DNA from: Plantago major
Lineage: Eukaryota; Streptophyta; Magnoliopsida; Lamiales; Plantaginaceae
Length of the DNA stretch: 64,000 bases
Direction of reading: 5' to 3'
Assembly: GCA_026545765.1 (NCBI GenBank)
Contig: CM048840.1
Coordinates: forward strand, 88,812,877-88,876,876
Part shown: positions 34,439-46,540 of the stretch, piece after piece
Layout of the letters: each line of letters starts with the position of its first letter
Position numbering within the stretch: the stretch's first letter is position 1
Program-made: the position numbers and the translations under genes
Notes under the pieces: model-generated
What the model was told of the DNA's origin: nothing
Databases searched by the model: none
Seen by the model: only the letters and a program-made list of their open reading frames with translations

Positions 34439-37400
34439 TCAGTCCTTAGGCAACTCCATTAATCCAAGATTGTGTCTCAAAGTCAAGAACCGGCTTTCTT
34501 GTAAGGTCTTGGTGAAGATATCTGCAAGTTGGTCTTCTGTGCCAATCTTGAGTATCTCTATATTGCCTTTCTCAATATCAATGTGCTTTGTTCTGGCATG
34601 GAACTTAGGGTTCTGTGTTATTGCAATGGCACTTGTGTTATCACATAAAATGGGAGTTTTCTCTTCATTGAGTCCATAGTCTCTGAGTTGTTGTTGAATC
34701 CACAGAATTTGTGTTGCACAACAACCAGCAACAATATATTCAGCCTTTGTGGTAGAAGTTGCAATTGAGTTTTGTTTCTTGCTAAACCATGAGATTAGTC
34801 TAGTTCCCAGAAACTAACAAGTTCCTGAGGTACTTTTCCTATCAAGCATTGATCCAGCATAATCAGCATCTGAGTAACCAACCAAACTCAATCCACTTTC
34901 TTTAGGATACCACAACCCTACATCTACTTTACCTTTCACATACTTTAATATTTTCATAGCAGTGTTGTAGTGTGATTGCATTGGATTTGTTTGAAATCTA
35001 GCACACACTCCAACTGCATATTGAATATCAGTGCCTTGCGATGAAGGTAAAGTAGTGAACCTATCAATTTCCTATACTTGTGTTCATCAACACTCTTATC
35101 TGATTTAGTATAGGTCATCTTGGTTCCTATGGTCATAGGTATCTTAGCATTCTTTCCAGAAGGCTTAAGATTGAACTTTGTGAGCATGTCTTTTGCATAC
35201 TTTGTCTAACTAATGAATATTCCATCATTGAGTTGCTTGACTTACAATCCTAGGAAATAGTTCAATTCTCCCATCATGCTCATCTCAAATTTACTTTTCA
35301 TGAGATTTGCAAAGTCATCACAAAGTTGTTTGTCCTTAGATCCAAATATGATGTCATCAACATATACTTGAACTAAGAGTAGTTTTCCATCATGATTTAA
35401 AGTGAATAAAGTTTTATCAACTTCACCTTTCTTGAAACCACTTTCCAGAAGGTATTTGGCCAAAGTGTCATACCATGCTCTTGGAGCCTGTTTCAGTCCG
35501 TAAAGAGCTTTCTGTAGCTTATAGACCATTCTACTTTCTGAGGAAACTTCAAAGCCAGGTGGTTGCTCAACATAGACTTCCTCAGCAAGTTCACCATTCA
35601 AGAATGCACTTTTGACATCCATCTGATAAACTTTAAAGTCTTTATGAGCTGCAAAGGCCAGAAAGAGTCTTATTGCATCCAATCTGGCAACTGGTGCATA
35701 TGACTCATCAAAATCTAAACCTTCAGTCTGGGTGAATCCCTTGGCGACCAACCTTGCTTTGTTTCTGGTTATTTCACCAGATTTATTCATCTTGTTTCTG
35801 AAAACCCACTTAGTTCCAATCACATATATTCCTTCTACAAATGGAACTAGTTTCCAGACTTTGTTTCTTTCAAACTGATCCAACTCTTCTTGCATTGCTG
35901 AGATCCAGTCTTGGTCTCTTAATGCTTCTTCTATAGTTTTTGGTTCAATGTTTGAGATAAAACATCCAAAGAGAGAATTAGCATTTTCAGCTATTGCTCT
36001 CCTAGTCCTAACAGCTTGATTGATTGGTCCAATCACATCTTTTGCAGGATGATCCTTGATCCATCTCATCATGGGTTTAGGGCTAGTAGGGTCAACATCT
36101 ATGTGATTTGAATGTGAATCACTATGATTATGATTTGATACTTCTTCAGTATCTGTGACATTTTGCACCTCAGAAGAGCGGTGATTGTCTGACACTTACT
36201 CAGTGTGAGAGCTTTCTGGGACATGCCTATCAGAGAGGTCATTTCCAGAGTTGGCTCTCTGATGAACATCTTCAGTTTCCATTTCTGGAATTCTCATAGG
36301 AAATTCTTCATCATGTCTGAGAGTCATCTGGTTGTTACTAGGCATTTCATGCTTTTCTTAGTCAGAGTCATCCTCTCTTTCCACAATGATGTTTTTCCGT
36401 TCTGAGGGTTCTTCTTCAGAATCCTTTATCATTAGTTCCTTGAACCTTTCTGAGAGTTCATCAGCAAGGGGTGTTTTCTTGCTTCCTTCATAGAATACAA
36501 CATGAACTGATTCTTCAATCTTCTTTGTTCTTTTGTTGTAAACTCTGTATGCTTTGCTATTCATAGAATAACCAAGAAACACACCTTCATATGCCTTTGG
36601 TTGAAATGTTCTTAGATACTCTTTTCCATTGTTAAGGACAAAACATCTACAACCAAACACTTTCAGATGTTTGATATTAGGGGGTCTACCAACCAAGAGT
36701 TCATATGGGGTCTTGTCATGGTGTTTGTTTATCAAACATACATTACGAGTGTAGCATGTTGTGTTCTGACTTCAAGATAAACTTCACTTATCTCATCAGC
36801 TAGCATTGTCCTTGCTGCTTCTTTAAGTGTTCTATTTTTCCTTTCTGCAACACCATTTTGTTGTGGTGTTCTCACAGAGGAAAGTTGGTGTTGTATACCT
36901 TTGCTGCTACAAAACTCCTTTATGTACTGGTTGACAAACTCAGTACCATGGTCTGTTCTGATTGCAGATACGTTGTCATTTTTCATGACTTCAAGCTTAT
37001 TCAGCAAGTTTGGTATCTCCACCCTAGCATCAGATTTGTGCTTTAGAAAGACAACCCGAGTGAATCTTGAGAAGTCATCTACAACAACCAGACCATACTT
37101 CTTTCCTGCATAACTAGTTACAGATGATTCAAAAAGATCCATGTGTAATAGTTGCAGTGGTCTAACACTAGAGTGTCTGGTTTTGGACTTGAAAGAGATT
37201 TTGGATTGTTTCCCCATCTGACAGGCAGAACAGATACCATCCTTTCTGAAAGATGTTTTGGGAAGGCCAACCACTAACTCTTTCTTAGCAAGTTTGTTCA
37301 GAGTTTTGAAATTCAAGTGACTCATTCTTTTGTGCCATAACCAGTGCTCTTCTGTGTGACCTGATTGACTCACCATAAGACATTCTTCAGTTGTGGCAGA

Positions 37401-37560
37401 TGCCCAATCGGCAACATAAAGACTTCCTTTCCGCCGAGCAACCAAGACTGTCTGCTTTAACTAGATTTGCTTTGTCTCCTGTCATGTGCTTTCCGCATCC
37501 ACTATCAAATAGCCATTGAGCCTTAGTCAAAGAGGCGTTCTACACAAAACAGGAAACAGG
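34439..37560 (-). pseudogene. Ty1/copia pol of Sirevirus C, broken and internally deleted
   Basis: The protease remnant (near 37470-37500) is followed after a deletion by the GAG-pre-integrase/HHCC finger (WHKRMSHLNF, CSACQMGK). The integrase core follows, with DDFSRFTRVV near 37080 and TDHGTEFVNQY near 36930. Reverse transcriptase has [13 protein letters not shown] near 35460-35500 and [10 protein letters not shown] near 35350. RNase H contains GYSDADYAGS near 34860. The C-terminus ends at TGA 34441-34439. Relative to element A about 230 bp are missing at about 37455, and frameshifts occur near 36740, 36360, 35220 and 35030. It would supply replication and integration enzymes if intact. Confidence 0.9.
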
Positions 37561-37562
37561 AG

Positions 37563-40073
37563 TTAGGTTCTTGCTTCAGAGATAGAACCATTTAGACTAA
37601 ACATTCTTCCAGTAGGAATCCACATTTTAGTGAATTTCTTGGCAGTTTGTTTTTGACTAACTTGATCAGAAGGAGATGTAATAAAATCAGTAATTTTGAT
37701 CTCAATTTTCCTTCTTGGGGTGTTTCTAGGTGTCCCCTTTGGTGCTTTACGGACCACAGGTTTACGGGTTGCTTTGACAAACTTAGCCTTCGACGAGTTC
37801 CTTCTAGTTCGGCATTCGGTTTTTAGTGGCTTGAGATTTCTTCCACTACATCATTGCTACGTGCAATATCGGCCTTGCCATTGTTCTTGTCCTTCCTTAT
37901 ATTGTTGCGGAAGAACTTTTCCAATAGCACGATAGCGATGCCATTTCGAACACCTTTGGCTTTACGAATCGTTCTTGAAGCCTTACTAGTTCTGCACCAT
38001 CTTTATTTTCATAAAATGGTACGAGAGAATTTGCCTATTCGGCAATTCTTCCTTTCCTAGTAATGTAGCAATGTGGATGGTTGCATGTCTGAGGGTTGTG
38101 TTTCTTTTCAGAAACCTTATCCACAAGTTTCTTGTGAACTTGTTGTTCTTTCAAAGGCTGGGTTGCTACTCCTTTTCCTTTGTCAACTACCCTAGCTTTC
38201 TGACCTATGCTATAGGTGGTTGAAGAACCATTCTGTTGACTTTTTACAAAGGTCAACCTTTCATCACTCTTCTTCAGAGGAGATGAATTACTCGATTGTT
38301 CATCAAGTCCAAGCCCACCTTTCTCAGAGGGATCTCTCATATCGGATTGAACCTCAGTGAGAGTGTCACTAGCCTTTGCATAAGATTGGAAGGATAGCTC
38401 TTTCTTTCTGAGTTCTTCATTTTCAGAAAGCAGCTTCATCAATTTCTTATTGAGTTCAACCAAGGCTAGTTTGTGAGAATTTTCATTCTCAGATATCTGA
38501 GCTTTCAGAAAGGCTATTTCAGTGTTCTTGTTCTCATATACTCTGGTTAGCTCAGAAACCTCTTTTTCAAGAGTTTCTTTGCTTTCCTCGATAATTCTGG
38601 TTTTGGATTTTGCTTCCAGAAATTCTTTCTCATAACGATCCAATTCACTCTTGACCAACTCCAGATCCTCAATTCCATCATCACTCTCATAGTACAGAAA
38701 TTATGAATTGTTAGTTACCTCATCAGCCATAAGACACATTTCAATGTTGGAGATGTCTGGACCAGCAATCTCAGCAACTCCACACATTTCATTCTTCTTA
38801 AGGCCGAAGTCGATTACATCGTGGGTGATTCCACACAATTCTGGTGATGGTAGGTTTGAGTCATCTGAATCTCCATCTTGAATCATCTCAATGTCTAGAG
38901 CATCAAGTTGAATTTGAATCTTCTTCCTTTCTTGATCAAGAAGGCCCTTTGATTTCTCTTGAAATTTCTTACATCCTTCTTGTCACTGTCTTGAGCTTAT
39001 TTAAGCGGACAATCTCTCTTGAAGTGACCGGGCTTTTTGACAATAGAAGCGGATATCATTTCCTATTTCTGCTGACTTCAATTAACACCTTTCTGAATGG
39101 GGGTGTTCAAAGAGTTGTTCATTTGTATGTTCTTGTACTGATGATAGTTTGAGCCAAGATGCTTTTTCAGCTTTTCTTTAGCTTTTCTTCTCTCAATCTC
39201 TTGACTCACAAATTTCTTCATGTGTCTTACTGCAAGAGCATTTTCTTCAGATGCATCTTTGGTATCCTTCTTTTCAGAAGAAACTTGAGAAACTAGAGCA
39301 GCACTTTGCAACTTTTCAGCTGTTTGTTCTCTCTGAGTTGTCTCATAGTCTACAGTAGCAAGATGAGAGAAGAGCTCTACTGGAGTAATATTTGGCATCC
39401 CTTGGTTGAAATAAAAGAACTTAGTGTGCTCCCAGTTGTGATTGAGACTTCTGACAATAGTCTTAATCTTTTCTGGCTGGGAGTATCTGTTGCTTTCACC
39501 AAGTGCAGCCATATCACTCATAAGTGTAGTAAACCTGAAATCAAGTTCTTCCAGAGTTTCAGTGGGTCCTTGTTTGAAGTTTTAGAACTTCAATTTAAGA
39601 ACTTCGAACTTGTTTTCTTTGGTTTTCTCAGTTCCGGCACAGATTTCTTCAATCAGTTGCCAGGAAACTTTCGCCGTTTTAGCACCCCACAGTTTATACT
39701 GTATGTGCTCAGGTGTTGATCTGATGATGATATTACGAGCTTGACCATCCAATCTGTGTCTCATGGCATCTTCAGATGTCCAGAGCTCTCTTGGCTTGTC
39801 TTCATACATAATGCTTCCACGAGCAACATGACCACTATCACTAGCAACCATATCGTCGCTTCCATCTTCCTTGTCTGAGGCTTTTCTTCCATTAGACATC
39901 TCAGCAACTTGTTTGAGTTGTCTGATTTTGATAGGCCCTTCATTGATGACATAGATCATCTCATCACTAATGGCATCCAGATGGAGCATCATGTTGTTCT
40001 TCCATTTCTCGTAGTTTTCTGGCTTCAGAACGCGTGCATCACTCAGAGACATACCTGCACACTTAACACACAA
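37563..40073 (-). pseudogene. Sirevirus gag of element C, broken
   Basis: The N-terminus at 40073 is the shared gag start (SLSDARVLKPENYEKWK). Open segments are 39582-40073, 39078-39521, 38701-38886, 38035-38658 and 37563-37757. The CCHC knuckle region near 39010-39060 is disrupted. A coiled-coil-like Glu/Lys/Leu stretch lies at about 38400-38650. From about 37790 to 38045, and again near 38990-39060, many CAG or CTG triplets of element B appear as CGG, CG or are lost, breaking the frame repeatedly. Confidence 0.8.
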
Positions 40074-40155
40074 ATTATATAGTCCTCAGAAAGAGACAAA
40101 GTTCCTTCACCTATCTGGGGATCTAGGTTCAGTGCAGAAGGCTTGTGAACCTCCT

Positions 40156-40167
40156 GCACTAATACCA
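40156..40167 (-). promoter_or_regulatory. Mutated primer-binding site of element C
   Basis: The minus strand reads TGGTATTAGTGC, two changes from the initiator-Met match TGGTATCAGAGC of element B, two bases from the LTR edge. Confidence 0.8.
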
Positions 40168-40169
40168 CT

Positions 40170-41590
40170 TGTTGGTCCAGATAACGGCAAAGTAAAAAAC
40201 TAGAGGGGGGGGGGGGGTGAATAGTCTTTTAAAACTTTTGTCGATAAACACAGTTTCTCAGAAACCTGGGGGTTTCTGATACGTAAATTCAGAGCGCGGA
40301 AGACTTTAAGATAGGTAAGTGAAGAAACAATAAGTATGTGTGTGTGTGTGCTTTGCTGAAATGTAAATACAGAAAGGTAAATGACACAGCAAATATAGTG
40401 GTATCTGGAGGTGGCGTAATCCTCCAACTAATCCACTTCGGTCTTTCTGAGACCTAGAATTCACTAGAACAGATAATTGAGTTCACCTTACAATAATCCT
40501 ATTCTAAGATTCTTAAACAAATGGTTCCCAACCAAATGTTCCCCCTGAGTTATTCCCCAGCTCCTAGAGCTAAGTACTTCCTCTACTCAGATAACCTTGG
40601 AATTATTCCCTGATTTTCCAAATCAAGTACTTCCTCTACTCCACGCCTTGATGGTGTTGGTTATCAGGTTTTGTCAGAAAGGCTTCTTTTATAACTTTTC
40701 AGTTATGTTTTCAGAGAGCCAATCAGAATGAGACTACTTAATACATTTGTTCAGTGGATGACAGTCTGCTCTTTACTGACCCAAGTAATTGATGTCCGTT
40801 CTGGAGAATGAGCTTCAGAAAGGGTATCTGATAGTTCAACTCTTTCACGAATAACAATCTCTTGTTAAGGTTCAGGACAACTTAGAACTACTAGTGATTC
40901 TTCAAGCAACAGAAAGCTTTCAGAAAGGGTAGTAGAGTGCTTGAGAGAATACTTTGCTTGCTGGTAATTTTGCAAGATAGAGCGTTCTAAGGTATGTTCT
41001 TCAAGCATCTAAGTGTGTGATATATATAGATAAATTTGAGAGGCGTTTGAATTATATCCGTTGTGCTCTCCATCAAATTATATCCGTTTATATCTTGAAC
41101 TATGTACTCAGAAGTCACTATCTCATTTTTCAGAGAGGATGCGCATTTACTGATGCATTTAATGCATAGTACTGTTCATTGTCCTATAGTCTCAACGGAT
41201 ACATGAGCCTTTCTGATGGCTTTCATGCTCCATACTCATGATGTCATATGTCCAGAATCATATTTCAAAAGTAAGTTAATATACTTAAGAAAGGATTAAG
41301 GACATAGTCTTTCTGAGTTAGACTAAACCTTTGTGTCTTCATAAACCTTGTGCAATCTTGGTCTTCTAATCTTGGAAAAGCTCCATTGCTAGGATTGATC
41401 TTCATGGTCTTCTTGAAATAAAAAATTACACTCAGAGACCTATAATCCTAATACAAGATTTACTAGACTAATCATACTCAGTGATTTCCTCTTTTACAAT
41501 GTTCAAGTGAACCAAGAGTACTTAATCACCTTTCTAGCTAAGATAAGAACATGTGATGAGTGATCAAAATACTAACAGATATTCCTAACA
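40170..41590 (-). repeat. 5' LTR of element C (1421 bp)
   Basis: It is the partner of 26497-27929, with the same termini and 13 G at 40205-40217. It differs from its partner by scattered changes, one short altered block near 41136-41160, and loss of CAG at two places near 41358-41375. Confidence 0.93.
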
Positions 41591-41595
41591 CTAAT

Positions 41596-42107
41596 ACTTT
41601 CAATTACGGGAAAAATAGCCGAAGAAGGATGAAATTGAAGGGCCACCCGAGTTCCTTGTTGAACGAGCTTCGAAAAGAGTCCAAGATTGGCCGGAATGGT
41701 GGAGTTTTGGTCGGACTTCACAAATGGTAAAAATGGAGAAGGGAGAAGAAGAAAAGAGAAACAGAGAAGAAATGGGGAAGAAGAAGCTGATCGCCCGTTT
41801 TTAATTCTGTTCTAGCGACGGATGACTATCCGTCGATATTTAGCGACGGATAGTATATCCGTCGTTAGATTTAATTTTTTTCATTTTTAATTAAATATTT
41901 AACGACGGATAATCTATCCGTCGTTAATATACTATTTTTGATTTTTTAAAAATTAAAAAGTCAACAAAAACTGACGACGGATAGACTATCCGTCGTTATT
42001 TAGCGACGAAAATAACGACGGATAGGCTGAAACGCTCTATCCGTCGCTAAATTTGACTGATTGGTCACTAAACCAACCCGTCGCTAAATAGCAGAATTCT
42101 TGTAGTG
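41596..42107 (-). mobile_element. CACTA element 1, terminal region
   Basis: The right end is TTCTTGTAGTG (42097-42107), the inverse of the canonical CACTACAAGAA terminus. Inside it are repeated inverted pairs of GCGACGGAT and ATCCGTCGC at 41815-42090, typical CACTA subterminal transposase-binding repeats. It lies directly beside the Sirevirus C target site, so C inserted into this element. The base triplet GTA that follows is the candidate 3-bp target duplication. Confidence 0.8.
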
Positions 42108-43190
42108 GTAGCGAAAGGAAGCAGGGGGTGAGATACCTTCTTCCTACAAGGTATTCTCAACTATGCACATTAAGGACGGTGTTACACTGTACGGTCGATC
42201 ATTGAGGATCAAAGTAAGTACTTGATGGAATGTTTGCATGCATGTTCATGATGTATGTAGTTCTTCCATTGGGTTTGAGCCTCTTACTTCTCGTCCATCT
42301 GTTATTTTAGGCCTTAATTTCAAATGTTTATACTAATGAAGTTTGCTGATATTATTTGTTGGTTTCTATTTTTGCTGTTTATAACATTTTACATTATTTC
42401 ATTGGCGAAACTATTTGTACTTGTTCTGCAATGCTACGTGTTTTGAAATAAATAGTCTGAATATCCTTATTTTATATGTAGAATGCTATGGAACAACGTG
42501 CTACAGAACTGGAAGAAGCTGTGGAAGATTATGACGAATCTGAGATCTTCGATCAAATCAACCCATTATCGAAGAAGCAGCTTGGTACTTTGGCGGATCA
42601 GCTAGCAGAGAAACATGAAATAATCCATAAACTAGTGGAGACACAAGAAGCTGATAAGCAAGACTTTGATCATAAGCTTGCATATTTGACAACTAGGTTT
42701 CCTTCTTGATAGGTTATGATGGTACATTAATATTTGGTTTGATGTTTGACTTGTCTAGACGGTTTCTATCTAATATTTGGTTTGATGTTTTAGTAGTTAT
42801 ATTTGTCATAAAGATTATGGGATGATGTTCTATCAAAATATATTTTGACGGATGTATTTAAATATAAATTTATGTGACTTTCGTTGAGTTACAGTGATTT
42901 GTCTTATTGTGATTTCCATGAAAACTGCGAAAAAGCAGAAACAAAAACTAAAAAAAAAAGAAAGAAAAAAAACAGTGACGGTTCGTTCCGTCACTGTTTT
43001 CACTTTTCACACGTTCCTATTTGTAGGAGTAGTGACGGATGATTTCCGTCACTGGTTTTTGACTGAATATTATGAAATTTAGTGACGGAAAATAAAGATT
43101 CCGTCACTAAACATCCCAAACAACGAAAATTTGACGAAAACTAGTGACAGAATGAAAAACAACTATGATGGATTTATTCGTCACTGCTGA
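42108..43190 (+). mobile_element. CACTA element 2, 3' part, interrupted by CACTA 1
   Basis: Subterminal repeats here are AGTGACGGA/TCCGTCACT (about 42975-43180), distinct from the GCGACGGAT repeats of CACTA 1. Coding exons of a small ORF precede them. The element looks like the host into which CACTA 1 inserted. Its own terminus is not clear. Confidence 0.6.
42120..42708 (+). pseudogene. C-terminal exons of a CACTA-associated protein
   Basis: The first exon ends at 42213 (KDGVTLYGRSLRIK) with donor GTAAGTAC; the intron is 42214-42481. The second exon (42482-42708) continues in frame and is rich in Glu, Gln and Leu with heptad spacing (RATELEEAVEDYDESEIFDQ and onward), suggesting a coiled coil, and ends in TTRFPS before a TGA. 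The 5' part is missing because CACTA 1 is inserted at 42107. It is likely the ORF1 tail of CACTA 2, as the order ORF then subterminal repeats fits; the protein itself is not recognised. Confidence 0.5.
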
Positions 43191-43554
43191 CATTGGATTT
43201 GTTCGTCTTAAGTCGTTTGACTTAAGCGGGACATATTTTGGTATAACAATATTATTATTTTCGGGTCCACTTTTAAAAATTGGCATGGAATGGGATCTCG
43301 ATATTATTTGGCTCGGCGGACGGGGGACATTTTGGAAGCAAAAAATGAAACATATCTGCATTTTGTGCATGGGCATATCATGCAGAATTAGAATTTATTG
43401 TGACGGCTCGGTCTATGAGTCATACATTTGACTAGGTATTATTTTTCTAATTAAGGACTTTGACTGGCTAAGTAAACACCTCATTATAAAATCTTCTCTT
43501 GTACAATACACTCCTTAAAAAGTCATTGATTACCTTATTCTGTAATCTGACATA
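43191..43554. other. Non-coding DNA with a shared palindrome
   Basis: Contains CTTAAGTCGTTTGACTTAAG at 43207-43226, embedded in about 36 bp shared with 21092-21125. No gene is seen. Confidence 0.5.
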
Positions 43555-43642
43555 GATCCGCGGGGAAGAACCGAAGAAGTCATAATTTTTTCTTCCCAAG
43601 TATTCGACTTACTCTACTCAACAAACAAACATAAATTTTGAC

Positions 43643-43860
43643 GAGAGACGATATCTAGATAACTTATCTAAAGACGGTTTATGTTATCAATAAAATCATC
43701 CATGTTATTAATCAAAACGTTTATGTTGTCAACGAAATAAATATTATTGTAATATAAAAAACATCAATGTTGAGAACCTAGGCGTTTTGATTAATAACAT
43801 TCATAATTTTCTTGACAATATAGGTCCATCTCAAGATAAATTATCTAGAGACTGTCTCTC
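43643..43860. mobile_element. MITE-like element, second-locus copy
   Basis: Counterpart of 13842-14059, with the same imperfect inverted ends (GAGAGACG...GTCTCTC). It has no coding capacity. Confidence 0.5.
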
Positions 43861-43918
43861 AGAAGACTTACTCAATAATAAATAATCATATAAACACAAG
43901 TCTCTTATCACCTGAAAT

Positions 43919-44139
43919 ACGGACTCTGGGTAATTATCTCGAGAAAAATATATATTATCAGTAAAATTATTCATGTTCTTAATCAAAATGTATATGTTGT
44001 TAATGAAATTGATTCTTTTCTAATATGAAAAATACATCATTGTTGAGAACATAAAAACGTTTTCATTAATATCATTGGACATTTTATTAATAACCTAGCT
44101 AGGCCCATCTCTATATAAATTATATAAAGATCATCTCTA
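43919..44139. mobile_element. Second MITE-like element, complete in this copy
   Basis: Counterpart of the truncated element at 14128. Here the right inverted end (ATCTCTATATAAATTAT...ATCTCTAAAG) is retained. Confidence 0.45.
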
Positions 44140-45152
44140 AAGACTTACTCTTATATAAAAACTTAAAGTTAAAAGATATAAAGTCTTGTGAGAAGCCGTC
44201 TATACTTATTTAAACATAGATAAACATATATTTTTAAAAACATCGATGTTTTTAAACAAAACATCTATATTGTTAACAAAATGCAGCTTTTAATAATGAC
44301 AAAAGGATGTTCTTAACTAAACATCCAAAGTTTTCAATGATAACATTGTTTATTGTTTGTACATCTTTTTTATCTTTAATTTAAACAACCTACCAGAAGA
44401 TGTAATTATAAGAATATACCGCGTTAAGTATGAAAAGAAAAAAATTGAAACATATATAAATAAAATTTTCGGAAAACCGCCCTGTGCCGGGCACGGACTA
44501 GTTCACAACGTAGCTTCGGCCCTGCTTGTGATGTAACCTAGATTGAATCACATTCACAACCCTTGGATTTGCATATGTCTGCTGACTAGTTTTAAAAAGA
44601 TTATTCCTCAAAAATTCGAGATATATTCAATCAGAGGCGGAGGTATGTAAAGGGTGGGTAGGGCACTTGCCCTACAACTGTTTTAAAAACCAATAATTTT
44701 TAGCGTATATACTATTTTGACATTTAGCCTATCGTTCTTTGTATAAAACTCTATTTTCTTTCTCATAGTATACATGTATACATTTATATAGTGGAGTTTA
44801 GGTAAAATATCAATATTTGTGTCTTACTTTTCATTAAATTTATTATATTGTCTATACCGATTTATATTTAAAAAAATCTCTATTTTCTAGAAATGTGATG
44901 CTTGTTTTGTAATATGATGCTTAATTTTCAGTAATTGAATTCAAGTATGATGGTTAATTTCCTGAAATGTGATGTTTGCTTTGCAATATGATGATTTATT
45001 TTTAGTAATTGAATTCAAATATGATGCATGATTTCTTGAAATGTGATGCTTGCATCATTTGATTCGTGTGGAATTTGGAGAAGAAAATTAGAATTTCTTC
45101 TATAATTAGATTGATTATAGGAATCAATTAGTCAAATTTGTTGATGCTTTTA

Positions 45153-45384
45153 GGCTTCATTTGGTTTGAGGAAAAATGGTGGAAAAGAAAAAAATAGGGA
45201 AAAATATTATTTTACACCATTTGGTAGTGTTCAGTAAATCGTGGAAAATTCATCAAACTCTATACAAAATACATCTATCTCCACAAAATAAGGAAAGTTG
45301 TTTTTCCCTCACATTTTCCAGGAAAATCTTATTTTTCCCTATTTTTTTTCAATTCCCCCAATTTCCCTCAAACCAAATGAAGCC
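45153..45384. mobile_element. Tourist-like MITE, copy 2
   Basis: Same 232-bp element as at 15245, with ends GGCTTCATTTGGTTTGAG and CTCAAACCAAATGAAGCC and flanking TTA. The arms match each other better here than in copy 1. Confidence 0.75.
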
Positions 45385-46533
45385 TTAATGATAAATACCA
45401 TATAAAAGTGAGGGCAACTTCCGAAGATTAGACAAGTAGAAACTAAATTCTAGGAAAGAAAGCATGTATAACTAAGAGCTAGTAAAGATTTGGGGTGGTA
45501 TCAATTTGTAATTCACCATTTTTATATTTTATTATTATGTATTTAATATTATTAAAAAAAAACTAAAAAAATTGAAATGGGTGGGCTAGCCCCAGCCAGC
45601 CTGGCGGCTGGATCATAGATTCAGCAATGGCACGGCTGGATCATCATCTAGCAACCCCTATGATCCAAAAATATGATCACACTCGTTGTTTAGTATGACT
45701 AGACATTCATTCTAACATATAGTTGCAAAAAAATCCAACATGGACACGAAATAACCATAATACAAGATAATATGTTTAAAAATTATTATAATTAGTTGAT
45801 GTGCCTCCATACTACCAAACTAATCCAGGAGGGCCTAAAAGCAAGACTCGGATTACACATTATTTATGCGATGTAAAGATAATATTATTAATTTTGTGTC
45901 AAAAAAAAAGAATAATATTATTAATTTTCAAACAAAGTATCGCAGAGCACTAGGGATACTCGGATTAATTACAAAATCACCCACATTTTCTTTATGGGTG
46001 ATCGCTCTGGTCCAGCCTGATGGAGTGCCACATAGGAATAGAGAATGTAAATGAAATTAATTAAGACTCGTGAGTCCGTGTGTGCTAGGCCTTTAATTGG
46101 ATAGGATCCAACCCGAACACGTTAAAACCCCAAAATTTTAATTACGCACGGGTAGGTTCTACACACGTACCTGTCCAAAACTGACCCAATCTAAGAACCA
46201 ATATGGACACAACACGTACAAAACCCGACTCAAATTCAACACGGAACAAAAGTTGACCCGACCCGACCCAAAATTCAACCCGAACTCTCCCAGTCCGGCC
46301 CGTTGAGAACCAGTACCACGAATATATATTGGTAAAATGCTTCTAGCAATAATATTCAATGTATGGAATTTAAAATATATTCTACTTTCAAAAATAGGTT
46401 CTTGCCTTTGGTCAAAACAAATACAAAATACTATATACTAGTAGAATGGACATGTTTTCAAAGATTCTTTAGGAGTTCGTTCGTTCGTTCGCAGAAGCTA
46501 CCAAAATTCAATAAATGCCCCCCAAAACGTATG

Positions 46534-46540
46534 TATAAAA
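46534..46540 (+). promoter_or_regulatory. TATA box of WAT1-related copy 2
   Basis: TATAAAA at the same spacing from the ATG as in copy 1; the surrounding promoter sequence is unchanged by eye. Confidence 0.55.

Larger units (their letters stand above)
26497..41590 (-). mobile_element. Complete 15,094-bp Sirevirus-like element C
   Basis: It has LTRs at 26497-27929 and 40170-41590, both TG...CA. It is flanked by the 5-bp target duplication CTAAT (26492-26496 and 41591-41595). In element order (right to left) it has 5' LTR, primer-binding site, gag, pol (stop 34441-34439), a hairpin set, a third-ORF region of about 5.2 kb, a polypurine tract and 3' LTR. Size and layout fit the Sirevirus lineage. 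All ORFs are frameshifted, and pol lacks about 230 bp between protease and integrase, so it cannot move on its own. Confidence 0.95.

Noticed and set aside
42894..43431. Two small plus-strand ORFs right of CACTA 2
   Set aside because: They run through CACTA subterminal inverted repeats and low-complexity AT DNA.
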